This document shows positions 56,423 through 64,000 of a DNA stretch of 64,000 bases, one piece after another. The notes below the pieces were generated by a model. That model was not told the DNA's origin, searched no databases, and saw nothing but the letters and a program-made list of their open reading frames with translations. Source of the stretch: Nocardia fusca NBRC 14340 (lineage in GTDB: Bacteria > Actinomycetota > Actinomycetes > Mycobacteriales > Mycobacteriaceae); the NCBI RefSeq assembly GCF_001618425.1, contig NZ_BDCU01000016.1, positions 62,001 through 126,000 on the forward strand, given 5' to 3'. Each line of letters starts with the position of its first letter. The first letter of the stretch is position 1. Made by a program: the position numbers and the translations under genes.

Positions 56423-57238
56423 ATGACCCGGGTATGGCTCATCACAGGAGCGTCACGAGGACTGGGCCGGGCGTTCACAGAAGCGGCGTTACAGGCGGGC
56501 GATCGGGTGATCGGGGCCGCGCGCAACGTCGAACCCCTCGCCGACCTGCTCCAGCAGTATCCCGACGACCTGGTACGGATACCGCTCGATGTCACCGACC
56601 GCGCGGCCGTGTTCGCGGCCGCGGAGCAGGCGGTCGCCGCCTTCGGGAGGCTCGACATCGTGGTCAACAACGCCGGCGCCATGCTTTTGGGCATGGTGGA
56701 GGAGGCGAGCGAGGAGCAGATCAGAGCCCACTTCGACGTCAACCTGTTCGGCGCAGTGTGGGTGACCCAGGCTGTACTTCCGTACCTGCGCGCGCAGGGC
56801 GGTGGGCGCATCCTGCAGGTCACCACGATGGGCACCGGTGGCGGGTTCCCCATGGTCGGCATGTACGCGGCCGGCAAGTCGGCGCTGGACTCGGTGAGCG
56901 AGGCCGTGGCGATGGAGGCCGAGCAGTTCGGCGTCAAGCTCACCATCGTCCAGATGGGCGGCTACGACACCGGCCTGTTCACCAAGGGCACCACGATGAC
57001 GACGCCCGACCCGCACTACCAGGAACTGCGCGACAAACTGGTCGAGATGTGGGGCGAGGACGCCGGTCCCGCACCGGAGACCGCCGCTCCCGCCATCATG
57101 GAGCTGGTAGGCCTGGCGGACCCGCCGCGGCGCCTGATCGTCGGCTCCGAGTCGTTCGATGTGGTCCAACAGGACCTACAGGACCGCATGGCGCAGTATC
57201 GCGCCTGGGAGCACCTCAGCCGCACAGTGTCCGGGTGA
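56423..57238 (+). CDS. SDR family oxidoreductase
   Basis: A 271-residue classical SDR. Cofactor motif TGASRGLG (about 8-15), NNAG at about 83, YxxxK in GMYAAGKSAL (about 150). The usual catalytic Ser position reads Thr in LQVTTMGTGGGF, a possible change. An Arg after beta-strand 2 (AARNVEPLA) suggests NADP. ATG 56423 has GGTGGAG 4 bp upstream. The next gene is convergent. Its promoter carries an operator overlapping the -10 box, so it is probably inducible. Confidence 0.92.
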   Translation: MTRVWLITGASRGLGRAFTEAALQAGDRVIGAARNVEPLADLLQQYPDDLVRIPLDVTDRAAVFAAAEQAVAAFGRLDIVVNNAGAMLLGMVEEASEEQIRAHFDVNLFGAVWVTQAVLPYLRAQGGGRILQVTTMGTGGGFPMVGMYAAGKSALDSVSEAVAMEAEQFGVKLTIVQMGGYDTGLFTKGTTMTTPDPHYQELRDKLVEMWGEDAGPAPETAAPAIMELVGLADPPRRLIVGSESFDVVQQDLQDRMAQYRAWEHLSRTVSG

Positions 57239-57301
57239 CCCTTACATCACGAACAGTCAACCCAACCGGCAGGGCCGATACCAGAACCGGCTACCGGCAC
57301 C

Positions 57302-58135
57302 TCACCGGAAAGCCTCGACGTTCTCCTCGGCCCATTGCGCGAAGGTCCTGGCCACTGATCCCGTCACCCGTGGGACCGTGTCGCGCACCTGCAGCAGAGC
57401 GTCGTTGACGTCGCCGCCGGTCACGTCCAGGACTGCGTCGGCGGCTTCTTCGCCGAAGACCGTGACCATGCTCGGCCGGGCATCCTCCCGGGCGATCTCG
57501 GTGAACTCGATGTCCCGATTCAGCAGCCCGGCGATGGTTCCGACCTGCTGACGCGCACTGACCGATGCGGGGCCGGTCAGTGCATACCGTTGCCCCCGGT
57601 GGCCGGGCTCGGTCAGCGCGACCCGGACCACCGACGCAATGTCAGCGGGGTGAATCGTGGGGAGCCCGATGTCGGCATAGGGCGCCTGAACGGGCTGACG
57701 CGCTTGAATAGTCGATGCCCACATCAGGGCATTGGATGCGAACTGCGTCGGCCGCAGGATCGTCCAATCCATTCCACTGGCCTCGAGGAGCTTCTCGACC
57801 GCCGCGTTGTCGGCAGCGGGACCGAGGTGGGGATGGGTCTCCACGGTGATCGACGACACCAGCACCACATGCTCGACACCGGCCCGGCGAGCGAGGTCGA
57901 TGATCTCGGCATCCGGTCCGAGTCGCGGCATGAGGAACATCGACAGCACCCCGTCCAGCGCGGCCGTCAGTGCGGAGAGATCGGCCAGATCGCCCTCGAT
58001 TGCCTCGACGCCGGCCGGAAAGGCGGCTCCAGCGGCGTCACGGGTGAGTGCCCTGATCGGCCCGGAGCCGAACGCGCGCAACTCCTTCAGCAACGAACGT
58101 CCGATGTTCCCGGTGGCTCCCGTGACCAGAATCAT
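57302..58135 (-). CDS. NmrA-like NAD(P)H-binding oxidoreductase
   Basis: A 277-residue atypical SDR of the NmrA/NAD(P)H-binding type (NAD(P)H:quinone or azoreductase-like). The cofactor motif is ILVTGATGNIGRSLLKELRA (1-20), followed by VVLVSSITVETH and WTILRPTQFASN (about 125-136). No classical YxxxK is seen, as is usual for this group. ATG 58135 is preferred because GAGG lies 8 bp upstream; ATG 58141 is also possible. Transcription probably begins at the MerR-type promoter 58172-58202. It likely senses or reduces quinone-like electrophiles. Confidence 0.9.
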   Translation of the reverse strand: MILVTGATGNIGRSLLKELRAFGSGPIRALTRDAAGAAFPAGVEAIEGDLADLSALTAALDGVLSMFLMPRLGPDAEIIDLARRAGVEHVVLVSSITVETHPHLGPAADNAAVEKLLEASGMDWTILRPTQFASNALMWASTIQARQPVQAPYADIGLPTIHPADIASVVRVALTEPGHRGQRYALTGPASVSARQQVGTIAGLLNRDIEFTEIAREDARPSMVTVFGEEAADAVLDVTGGDVNDALLQVRDTVPRVTGSVARTFAQWAEENVEAFR

Positions 58136-58171
58136 GAGCATGTCCTCTCGTGTGGTGATCAACTGGACGCC

Positions 58172-58202
58172 ACGCTAGAACCTCAACCTTTATATAGGTC
58201 AA
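58172..58202 (-). promoter_or_regulatory. MerR-type promoter with 19-bp spacer
   Basis: On the minus strand TTGACC (58202-58197) and TAGCGT (58177-58172) are separated by 19 bp, with AT-rich DNA and ACCT/AGGT half-sites in the spacer. This is the third such promoter in the window. It drives the NmrA-like gene. No MerR gene lies next to it, so the activator is encoded elsewhere. Confidence 0.65.
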
Positions 58203-58251
58203 GAAATGACCGATCACCCGACCGGCCGGACCCGTGCATCGTCGTGCGCAC

Positions 58252-58650
58252 TCATGATCGATTCATGCCCTGGCGGCGTTCGTACCAACCTTGAAAACCC
58301 GCCACCACCAGAGCAGCGACGCCCACAGGCACGTAGTAGACCAGCACTCCGAACATCGAGTCCGTCGCTGGTAGCGCCAGCAGCGAAACCAGCAGAATCA
58401 TCACGGCGACCAGCCACGAACACCCCCGCAACGCGGGTATGGCGGGCGTCGCGCAGAGAACTACCGGCACCGCCAGCAGCACGCCCAGCCCGGCGCCGTA
58501 GTGGGCGAACACAGAACGACCACACGCGGCATCCATATTCACGACTTCGCACGAAGAGATTTGGTACAGCGGCTCGGCGGCAACGAACACACCACCCCAT
58601 ACAGCGGTCGCGGCAGCCAGGACCAACCACACCATTCGCGGCCATGCCAT
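58252..58650 (-). CDS. small four-helix membrane protein
   Basis: A 132-residue hypothetical membrane protein with four hydrophobic segments: MVWLVLAAATAVWGGVFVAA (about 6-25), GAGLGVLLAVPVVLCATPAI (about 52-71), WLVAVMILLVSLLALPATDS and FGVLVYYVPVGVAALVVAGF. The loop between segments 1 and 2 has two Cys (SSCEVVNMDAACG), possibly disulphide-linked on the outer face. The C-terminus is basic. ATG 58650 is chosen; ATG 58668 would add six residues. Family not recognised. Confidence 0.8.
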   Translation of the reverse strand: MAWPRMVWLVLAAATAVWGGVFVAAEPLYQISSCEVVNMDAACGRSVFAHYGAGLGVLLAVPVVLCATPAIPALRGCSWLVAVMILLVSLLALPATDSMFGVLVYYVPVGVAALVVAGFQGWYERRQGMNRS

Positions 58651-58859
58651 GAACCGATTACACCTCATCGCTCCGCAACGGCCCGGCCCGCCGCCGGAGT
58701 ACCTGCCACGAGGGTACGTACGCAAAATACTGCGCGTCCAGCCGTATTCTGCTGTGCCAGTGGCGTTCACGAGGCAACGCTGCCGGTCGCGAGGATTCGT
58801 GCGCATCGCTACGATCCGGGGTGACCCACCCGGAGCCGATCCGATGAAGGAACCCGCCG

Positions 58860-59321
58860 ATGATCACCGACCCTACTCTCACCCGGATCGGCGAGGCGGT
58901 GACGCTGCACCATCACCAGGGGCAGCGTGCGGCCGCGCATGAGATGTTCGCGCAGATCTGGGACGATATCGGCGGCGAGCAGGGCGACCCCCTGCACATC
59001 TGCGTCCTGGCCCACGCGATGGCCGATGTGCAGAACGATGTGCGCCAGGAACTGACCTGGGACCTGCGTGCGCTCGCCGCCGCCGATCTGGTCACCGCCG
59101 AGCGGGTGGCGGAGGCCGGGGTAACGCTCTCGGTGACCGGCTTGTATCCATCGTTGCACCTCAATGTGGGCGAGTGCTATCGCAAGCTGGGCCATCTCGA
59201 CCGTGCCCGGGAGCATCTCCAGCGGGCGCGAGAGACGATCGGCGCGCTCGGCGACGACGATTACGGGCAGCTAATCAGGGGTGGTCTGGAGCAACTGGCG
59301 CAACAGCTGTCCACCGAGTGA
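58860..59321 (+). CDS. TPR-like helical protein
   Basis: A 153-residue all-helical soluble protein. The C-terminal half carries a TPR-like unit (LHLNVGECYRKLGHLDRARE HLQRA, about 102-126) after a helical N-terminal part with HHHQGQRAAAHEMFAQIW. Small proteins of this size and pattern are common in Nocardia and Streptomyces and are of unknown role. ATG 58860 has GAAGGA 8 bp upstream. It is divergent from the small membrane protein gene at 58252 and convergent with the P450 gene. Confidence 0.82.
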   Translation: MITDPTLTRIGEAVTLHHHQGQRAAAHEMFAQIWDDIGGEQGDPLHICVLAHAMADVQNDVRQELTWDLRALAAADLVTAERVAEAGVTLSVTGLYPSLHLNVGECYRKLGHLDRAREHLQRARETIGALGDDDYGQLIRGGLEQLAQQLSTE

Positions 59322-59505
59322 TCACGGGGGCGGCCGCGCGATGCCCGGCGGCGGTACCTGCGCCTGCCGCCTCGTTGCGGGCGGCTCCGACGTCTCCCCC
59401 GATGTCCGGCCGGTAGGCGAGTTCATCTGCCGCTGGGTGTAATTCATGTGGTAGAGAGTGATGAGTTGGTGGGCGGCCAGCGAGTTCGTGATCATCTCCG
59501 GCCGT

Positions 59506-60780
59506 CTACGGGAGGATCAGCGGTGGGGCGGGCCGGAAGGTGACCGGAAGGGCGGTCAAGGCCCGGTGGAAAGGTCCGGGACGCCACCGCAAGTCCGTGA
59601 CCGGACACGCGAGTTCCATATCGGGGAGTGCGTCCAGGAGATGGTCGATTGCGTCTTGGACGATGAGGTAGGCGATCGACCGGGCGGGGCAGCTGTGCGG
59701 TCCCGTGCTCCAGGCCAGGTGGGAGCGGTTTCCGGTCCGGTCGCGACCGGAGACGGCGGGGTCGGTGTTCGCGGCGGTGAGGCTGATCAGCACCGGCCGG
59801 TGCGCCGGTAGCCAGGTATCGCCGACCAGCACGGGGGTTCGGGGGTAGGTGGTGCAGAAGTTGGCCATCGGTGGGTCGTTGAACAGTACGTCGTCGAGTG
59901 CGTCGCGGGTGGAGAGGCTGCCGCTGATCAGGCCGCCGCCGAAGCGGTCGTCGGTGAGCATGAGTAGGACCGTGTTGGTGATCAGGTTGGACTGGGCTTC
60001 GCCGCCTGCTCCGTAGAAGCTCATCAGTTGCGCGAGGACTTCGGTGTCGTCGAGCCGGTGGGGGTGGGCGAGCAGGCGTGAGGTGGCGTCGTCGCCGGGG
60101 TGGGCGCGCTTGGCCGCGATCAGTTCACTCAGCGCGGTATGTACCAGCCGCATCCCCTCCGTGGCACCGACGGTATCGAAGCGGGCGGCCATCCCCGCCG
60201 TCACACGCTCCCCTATCTCGGGCGCACAGCCCATGATCCGGTTCAGGACCGCGAAAACCAGTGGGCGGGCGTAGTCGGTGACCAGGTCCGCGGTCCCGGA
60301 CCGGCAGAAGCCGTTGATCAGCGAGGTCGCCGACCGTGCCACAGTGGACCGCAATTCGTGGCCGTCGACGGCGTCGATACTGCTTTTCGAGGCTTTTCGG
60401 TAGCGGTCGTGGGCGACCCCGGTGCTGTACCGCGCGGCCGGGAGCCAGCGCATCATCGGCAATACCGGTGAGTCGACGGGCACGGTGTCCTGCCAGGTGC
60501 GGGGGTCGGCGGGGAAATGCTCGGAATCGTGCAGGATGCGTACAGCTGTCTCGTATCCGAGCACCAGCGTGGCCGGTACTCCGGGCGCGAGTTCGACCGG
60601 TGCCAGGTCGCCGAATCGCTGTCGCATGGTGCGGTACGCGTGGTGCGGGTCGGCGGCGAATTCCGGGGTGTACAGGGGCACGCGCGGTCCGGAGGTGTCC
60701 GACGGCGAGACATGCGTGACCGGGCAGCGACCTGCCGGTCCCGTGGCGGGGAACGAGATCGAAGGTGGTGATGAAGACAT
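59506..60780 (-). CDS. cytochrome P450 lacking the ExxR motif (CYP157-like)
   Basis: A 424-residue soluble P450. The heme-ligand region reads HLAWSTGPHSCPARSIAYLI, with Cys at 364, where Trp replaces the usual Phe and Pro follows the Cys in place of Gly. The I-helix AGGEAQSN (about 258-265) lacks the oxygen-activating Thr. The K-helix ExxR is replaced by D297-V-L-F300 in RDALDDVLFNDPP. Loss of ExxR is the known peculiarity of the Streptomyces CYP157 family; assignment to CYP157 is inference. ATG 60780 is the start. It is downstream of an FAD monooxygenase and a methyltransferase on the same strand. Whether it is catalytic is open. Confidence 0.88.
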   Translation of the reverse strand: MSSSPPSISFPATGPAGRCPVTHVSPSDTSGPRVPLYTPEFAADPHHAYRTMRQRFGDLAPVELAPGVPATLVLGYETAVRILHDSEHFPADPRTWQDTVPVDSPVLPMMRWLPAARYSTGVAHDRYRKASKSSIDAVDGHELRSTVARSATSLINGFCRSGTADLVTDYARPLVFAVLNRIMGCAPEIGERVTAGMAARFDTVGATEGMRLVHTALSELIAAKRAHPGDDATSRLLAHPHRLDDTEVLAQLMSFYGAGGEAQSNLITNTVLLMLTDDRFGGGLISGSLSTRDALDDVLFNDPPMANFCTTYPRTPVLVGDTWLPAHRPVLISLTAANTDPAVSGRDRTGNRSHLAWSTGPHSCPARSIAYLIVQDAIDHLLDALPDMELACPVTDLRWRPGPFHRALTALPVTFRPAPPLILP

Positions 60781-60878
60781 GGCGGTTTCTTTCAGAGATG
60801 TCGGGGGCCCGGGCGCGGAACCGCTGCCCGGGCATGCTGACGACCGGCCCGCGTCCCTGGGCAGGGAGCCGAGGTGTG

Positions 60879-62483
60879 TCAGATCAAGCCGAGATCGCTC
60901 GAGAACGAGGCCAGCAAAGCGTCCTGTTCGCTCAACCGGCAGCGTCGGCTGATGTAGCCGTCGGGCCGGATCAGGCACAGGGCGTCGCCACCGGGTGTGC
61001 CGTACAGGGTGTGGACCCGGCGGCTGTCAGCGGTGAGGGCACCGTCCGGGGCGGGGGCGTGGTGGCCGGGTGGCGTGATGACAACCGGTTCGATCCGAGT
61101 CCTGAACAACTGGCGGGTACGGGTTATCAGCTTCGAGATGTCCGCGGCCGCCGGGGGTTCGCGATGGAGCACCAGCAGGGTGTACCCGGGGTGCTGTAGC
61201 AGCTGATGCAACCGCAGGTGCGGGCTGATTTCGACGTCGGGGGCCCGGCCGCCGGCGGCCGGGCCGTCCAACGGCCGGTGTGGCGATGTCGCGGTGCCGG
61301 CCGCGCTCTCGTAGCGGTAGGCGATGCCGGAGATCCGGGCCACCGCGCGTTCGGTGAAGCCGGGCGCGCAGGCGATGGCCAGGCGCTCGGCGATCGGGAT
61401 GCCGTGGTTCATCAGCACCGAATGCAGTTCATGGGTGCCCGCGATGACCTGTTCGGCGATCGGTCGCCGCTCCGCCTCATAGGTATCGAGCAGGGTTTCG
61501 GCGGCTTCGCCCTTCACCACCGCCGCCAGCTTCCAGCCGAGGTTGAACGCATCCTGCATCGACGTGTTCTTCCCCTGCCCGCCCGCCGGCGAACGCTCGT
61601 GACCGGCATCCCCACACACCAGGACCCGGCCGTTGCGGTATCGCGAGGTAATTCGTCGCCGCGTCCGGAACACCGACGTCCACTCCGGCTCCCCCACCTC
61701 GATAGTGCCCGCGAAATGCGCATCGAGGACTTTCCCGAACGCCTCCACGGAGGTGTCGGCGTCGCGGCCGTCACTCTTCTCGCTGATCAGGACGCGCCAC
61801 GCACCGCCCGGCAGCGCGGTGGTCAACAGCATGTGGTCCAGCGCGATCCGGTAATCGACACCGCCGACCTCGACCGCGCAACCCTGCAACCGCACGTCCA
61901 TCATCCGCATCACCGTGTCGGCGTATTCGGCGCGGCTGACTTCGGCGCCCAGAGAGGCGGCGACGGTACCGTGCACGCCATCGCAGCCGATCAGCCAATC
62001 CGGCCACACCGTCTCCATCGCGCCGGTGACCGTATCCCGCAACGTGGCGGTCACCTCGCCGTCGTGATGGACGGTGGCCGAGACCAGTTCGGTGTGCCAG
62101 TCGATGACCCCACCCAACCTCGTAAAGCAGCGGCGCAGGATTTCCTCGGTGTCGCGCTGGCTGATGATCCGGTAATACGGGTAGTGGCTGTCGAGGCCGG
62201 TGAAATCCAGCCGCACCTTCTCCTCGGCGCCGGTGAAGTGGTAGTCCATCCACTCCCCGCGCAACCCTCGGTCCTGGAACTCCTCGACCACCCCGGCCAG
62301 CTCCAACAGCTCGAGAGTACGAGCGTGCACGGTGAACGACCGTGATGTCGTGACCGGTGCGCAGAGTTTGTCGATCACACGGCAGTCCACGCCGCGGCGC
62401 AATAATTCGATACCGAGGGTCAGGCCGCTCGGGCCCGCGCCGACGATCAGGACACCGAGATGAGAAGCAGACGAAAATGGCAT
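60879..62483 (-). CDS. FAD-dependent aromatic hydroxylase
   Basis: A 534-residue group A flavoprotein monooxygenase. The first FAD motif is VLIVGAGPSGLTLGIELLRR (about 10-29), the second FAD region is RVLVCGDAGHERSPAGGQGK (about 290-309) followed by MQDAFNLGWKLAAVVKG, and the C-terminal domain (about 410-530) is thioredoxin-like, as in phenol- and polyketide-hydroxylases. The family uses NADPH and O2 to hydroxylate aromatic rings. ATG 62483 is chosen at the family start. It lies between the methyltransferase and P450 genes on the same strand, with 80- and 98-bp gaps, suggesting a tailoring group for an aromatic compound. No core biosynthetic enzyme is in the window. Confidence 0.92.
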   Translation of the reverse strand: MPFSSASHLGVLIVGAGPSGLTLGIELLRRGVDCRVIDKLCAPVTTSRSFTVHARTLELLELAGVVEEFQDRGLRGEWMDYHFTGAEEKVRLDFTGLDSHYPYYRIISQRDTEEILRRCFTRLGGVIDWHTELVSATVHHDGEVTATLRDTVTGAMETVWPDWLIGCDGVHGTVAASLGAEVSRAEYADTVMRMMDVRLQGCAVEVGGVDYRIALDHMLLTTALPGGAWRVLISEKSDGRDADTSVEAFGKVLDAHFAGTIEVGEPEWTSVFRTRRRITSRYRNGRVLVCGDAGHERSPAGGQGKNTSMQDAFNLGWKLAAVVKGEAAETLLDTYEAERRPIAEQVIAGTHELHSVLMNHGIPIAERLAIACAPGFTERAVARISGIAYRYESAAGTATSPHRPLDGPAAGGRAPDVEISPHLRLHQLLQHPGYTLLVLHREPPAAADISKLITRTRQLFRTRIEPVVITPPGHHAPAPDGALTADSRRVHTLYGTPGGDALCLIRPDGYISRRCRLSEQDALLASFSSDLGLI

Positions 62484-62563
62484 GGCGCAACGCCCTCCAA
62501 TAGCTCGAAATGGAGAAGGAATCGCGTGTCCCCCTGCGACACGCATGCGAAACGCTGTCGCGG

Positions 62564-63430
62564 CTACCGCAGCGACAGCACAGAAGTGGGTTTGTAGGCG
62601 AGCCCGCCCAGCATCAGAGCCTCCGGCGGACGAGCCTGCAAGGCCGGACCGGACGGCCACCAGTCATCCAGGCGTACCAAACCCGGCTCCAGTAATTTCA
62701 ACCCACAGAAATAGGCGCAGATCTGTTCACGGGTTCGATACCAGCCCGACCCCAAACCACACTCGACGAACGCTCGCTGCAACCGCACCGCGAGACGGTG
62801 GAGTTCCGGATCTTCTTCGGCGGGATCCCAGAAATGGCTGATCGCCACATAGGACCCCCGGGGAAGCCGCTCGATGTATTCGCGCATCACCCCGGCCGGA
62901 TCGAGAGCAGCATGCAGGTGGTGCAGCAGCCCGCACACGATCAGGCCGACCGGCCGATCCAGCTCGAGGTAGCCGAGCACCTCTCTGTTCTCCAGAAGCG
63001 TGCCCTTTTCCAGCAGATCGCCGCATACGAAATGGGTAGATGCGTTTTGTGCCAACATCGCTCGACCATGCGCAGCGCACAGAGGGTCGTTGTCTACGTA
63101 GACGACGCGGACTCTCCGATTTCCCAGCTGGGCGACCTCATGGGTGTTGACCACAGTCGGAAGCCCGGCGCCAACATCCAGGAATTGATCGATCCCGGCC
63201 TGCCCGGCCAGGTAGCGCACAACTCGATACAGCCAGTCCCGGTTCATCCGTGATACTTCGCGCTGCTGCGGTGCGACCGCCACGACTCGTTCAAAAGCCG
63301 CGCGATCGACGTCGTAGTTGTCTTTACCGCCCAAGCTGTAGTCGTAGACCCGGGCGACACTCGCTCGAGTTGTATCCGCGCCGACCGGGGCACGAGCGCC
63401 CGTCTCAGGTACGCGGATGGTTCGGGACAT
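62564..63430 (-). CDS. SAM-dependent methyltransferase (DUF574 / Methyltransf_19)
   Basis: A 288-residue protein of the actinobacterial DUF574 type. Diagnostic segments are SVARVYDYSLGGKDNYDVDR (about 25-44), the SAM motif I QFLDVGAGLPTVVNTHE (about 82-98) and VVYVDNDPLCAAHGRAML (motif II, about 109-126). The end carries WWPSGP. The family fold is a Rossmann methyltransferase; substrates are mostly unknown. ATG 63430. It is the first gene of the minus-strand run with the FAD monooxygenase and the P450, and is divergent from an XRE regulator at 63651. Confidence 0.93.
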   Translation of the reverse strand: MSRTIRVPETGARAPVGADTTRASVARVYDYSLGGKDNYDVDRAAFERVVAVAPQQREVSRMNRDWLYRVVRYLAGQAGIDQFLDVGAGLPTVVNTHEVAQLGNRRVRVVYVDNDPLCAAHGRAMLAQNASTHFVCGDLLEKGTLLENREVLGYLELDRPVGLIVCGLLHHLHAALDPAGVMREYIERLPRGSYVAISHFWDPAEEDPELHRLAVRLQRAFVECGLGSGWYRTREQICAYFCGLKLLEPGLVRLDDWWPSGPALQARPPEALMLGGLAYKPTSVLSLR

Positions 63431-63650
63431 GAGGTCTGACCTCCAAAGTGGCGCTGGTCGAATGGGGTAGCCGATCGATATGGCGTCGCTGCCGCCGTTG
63501 CTGGTGGGCATGCGAGCGCCGTAGCCTCAATGCAACCGGCGACAGGTGGGCCCGGACCAGAGCAAGATCGCTGCAATGCTGTCTCGAGGTTGTCGCACGT
63601 AGCGTTCTGACCAGCGTATTCACTGTTCGAAGATCAGCAGGGGACATGGC

Positions 63651-64000
63651 ATGGGTGTACGACGAAAGCGCTTCGCGCAGCGTCGCAGAGCCGTTGGCTT
63701 CAGCCAGGAACGATTCGCAGAACGACTGCGGGTCGACCGTTCTACTGTCGCCCGTTGGGAGGCGGGAGAGAACGAGCCGCTGCCGTGGTTACGCCCTGAA
63801 CTCGCCCGTGTACTTCGCGTATCCGTCGACGAACTCGATGAGCTGCTCACAGAATCAGAAGAAGATGGTATGCCCGTGGACGGGCCGCTGCGTTACGCCT
63901 TGGATCATCCCGCCGGTGTCGATCTCCATGCTGCGGCGAGCCTGCGCGAGCGCGTGCAGAAGCTCGACCAGCGCTACGACAAGGTTGCCTCCACCACGCT
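63651..64000 (+). CDS. XRE-type helix-turn-helix regulator, cut by the window edge
   Basis: ATG 63651 opens a frame to the last base with no stop. The visible 116 residues start MGVRRKRFAQRRRAVGFSQE and contain an XRE HTH, RFAERLRVDRSTVARWEAGE NEPLPWLRPELA (about 21-52), then VSVDELDELL. The next part is charged (LHAAASLRERVQKLDQRYDK). Proteins with this start in actinobacteria usually continue into a helical or TPR-like region of several hundred residues. It is divergent from the methyltransferase 220 bp away and may regulate the methyltransferase/monooxygenase/P450 run. Confidence 0.85.
   Translation, partial: MGVRRKRFAQRRRAVGFSQERFAERLRVDRSTVARWEAGENEPLPWLRPELARVLRVSVDELDELLTESEEDGMPVDGPLRYALDHPAGVDLHAAASLRERVQKLDQRYDKVASTT

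Noticed and set aside
1-64000. CRISPR arrays, rRNA, tRNA, prophage structural genes, toxin-antitoxin pairs
   Set aside because: None seen on reading both strands: no regularly spaced direct repeats with unique spacers, no cloverleaf, no phage module.

Overview
The window is high-GC (about 70%) DNA of a mycolic-acid-type actinobacterium, most likely Nocardia or a close relative such as Rhodococcus. The signs are the strong GC3 codon bias, many GTG starts, several TetR regulators, F420-type luciferase-like oxidoreductases, an MMPL transporter, a lipoprotein with an actinobacterial lipobox, Roadblock/LC7 proteins, a DUF574-type methyltransferase and mycothiol-type arsenate reductase. This is inference from gene content; there is no rRNA or tRNA gene to fix the genus.

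Layout. 0.8-5.1 kb: an acyl-CoA synthetase / saccharopine-dehydrogenase-like / SDR operon divergent from a TetR gene, with a repeated operator between. 5.2-15.8 kb: a broken membrane gene, DUF4126, a PAS-GGDEF protein, a terpene-synthase-like protein, an AlkZ-like winged-helix protein, an internally deleted aldo/keto reductase, a VOC/WYL divergent pair, DoxX behind an IdeR-like box and a Roadblock pair. 15.9-25.6 kb: ABC-F ATPase, HrpB helicase, a lipoprotein, a LacI remnant and a TetR-MMPL divergon. 25.9-33.1 kb: catabolic-looking genes (two LLM oxidoreductases, EthD, alpha/beta hydrolase, amine-dehydrogenase-like, SDR) with two TetR regulators sitting next to clear operators. 33.3-43.2 kb: a secreted TAP-like hydrolase, an IS5-type remnant, MocR and LysE, DUF2798, an amidase, and a co-directional set of C39-like peptidase, AraC regulator, alpha/alpha-toroid protein and nucleotidyltransferase.

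43.5-49.3 kb is an arsenic resistance island made of two facing halves: arsR, arsI, MFS and arsO; and arsR, acr3 and two arsC genes of different redox type. Related ArsR-type operator sequences lie in front of both halves. The island is bordered at 49.3-50.1 kb by a frameshifted ankyrin gene fused to a fragment of a NhaA antiporter. From there to 56.4 kb the DNA is strongly eroded: IS30-like tail, serine recombinase remnant, frameshifted transglutaminase, frameshifted deazaflavin reductase and a VOC remnant, among intact MerR/flavodoxin, pentapeptide and VOC genes.

56.4-64 kb: an SDR with a canonical promoter and operator, an NmrA-like oxidoreductase with a MerR-type promoter, small membrane and TPR-like proteins, then a likely three-gene transcription unit of SAM methyltransferase, FAD monooxygenase and a cytochrome P450 that lacks the K-helix ExxR motif, next to a partial XRE regulator at the window edge.

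Recurring regulatory architecture: divergent regulator/enzyme pairs with palindromic operators (4.4, 11.7, 23.2, 29.6, 32.5 kb) and three MerR-type promoters with 19-bp spacers (25.9, 51.6, 58.2 kb), only one of which has a MerR gene next to it.
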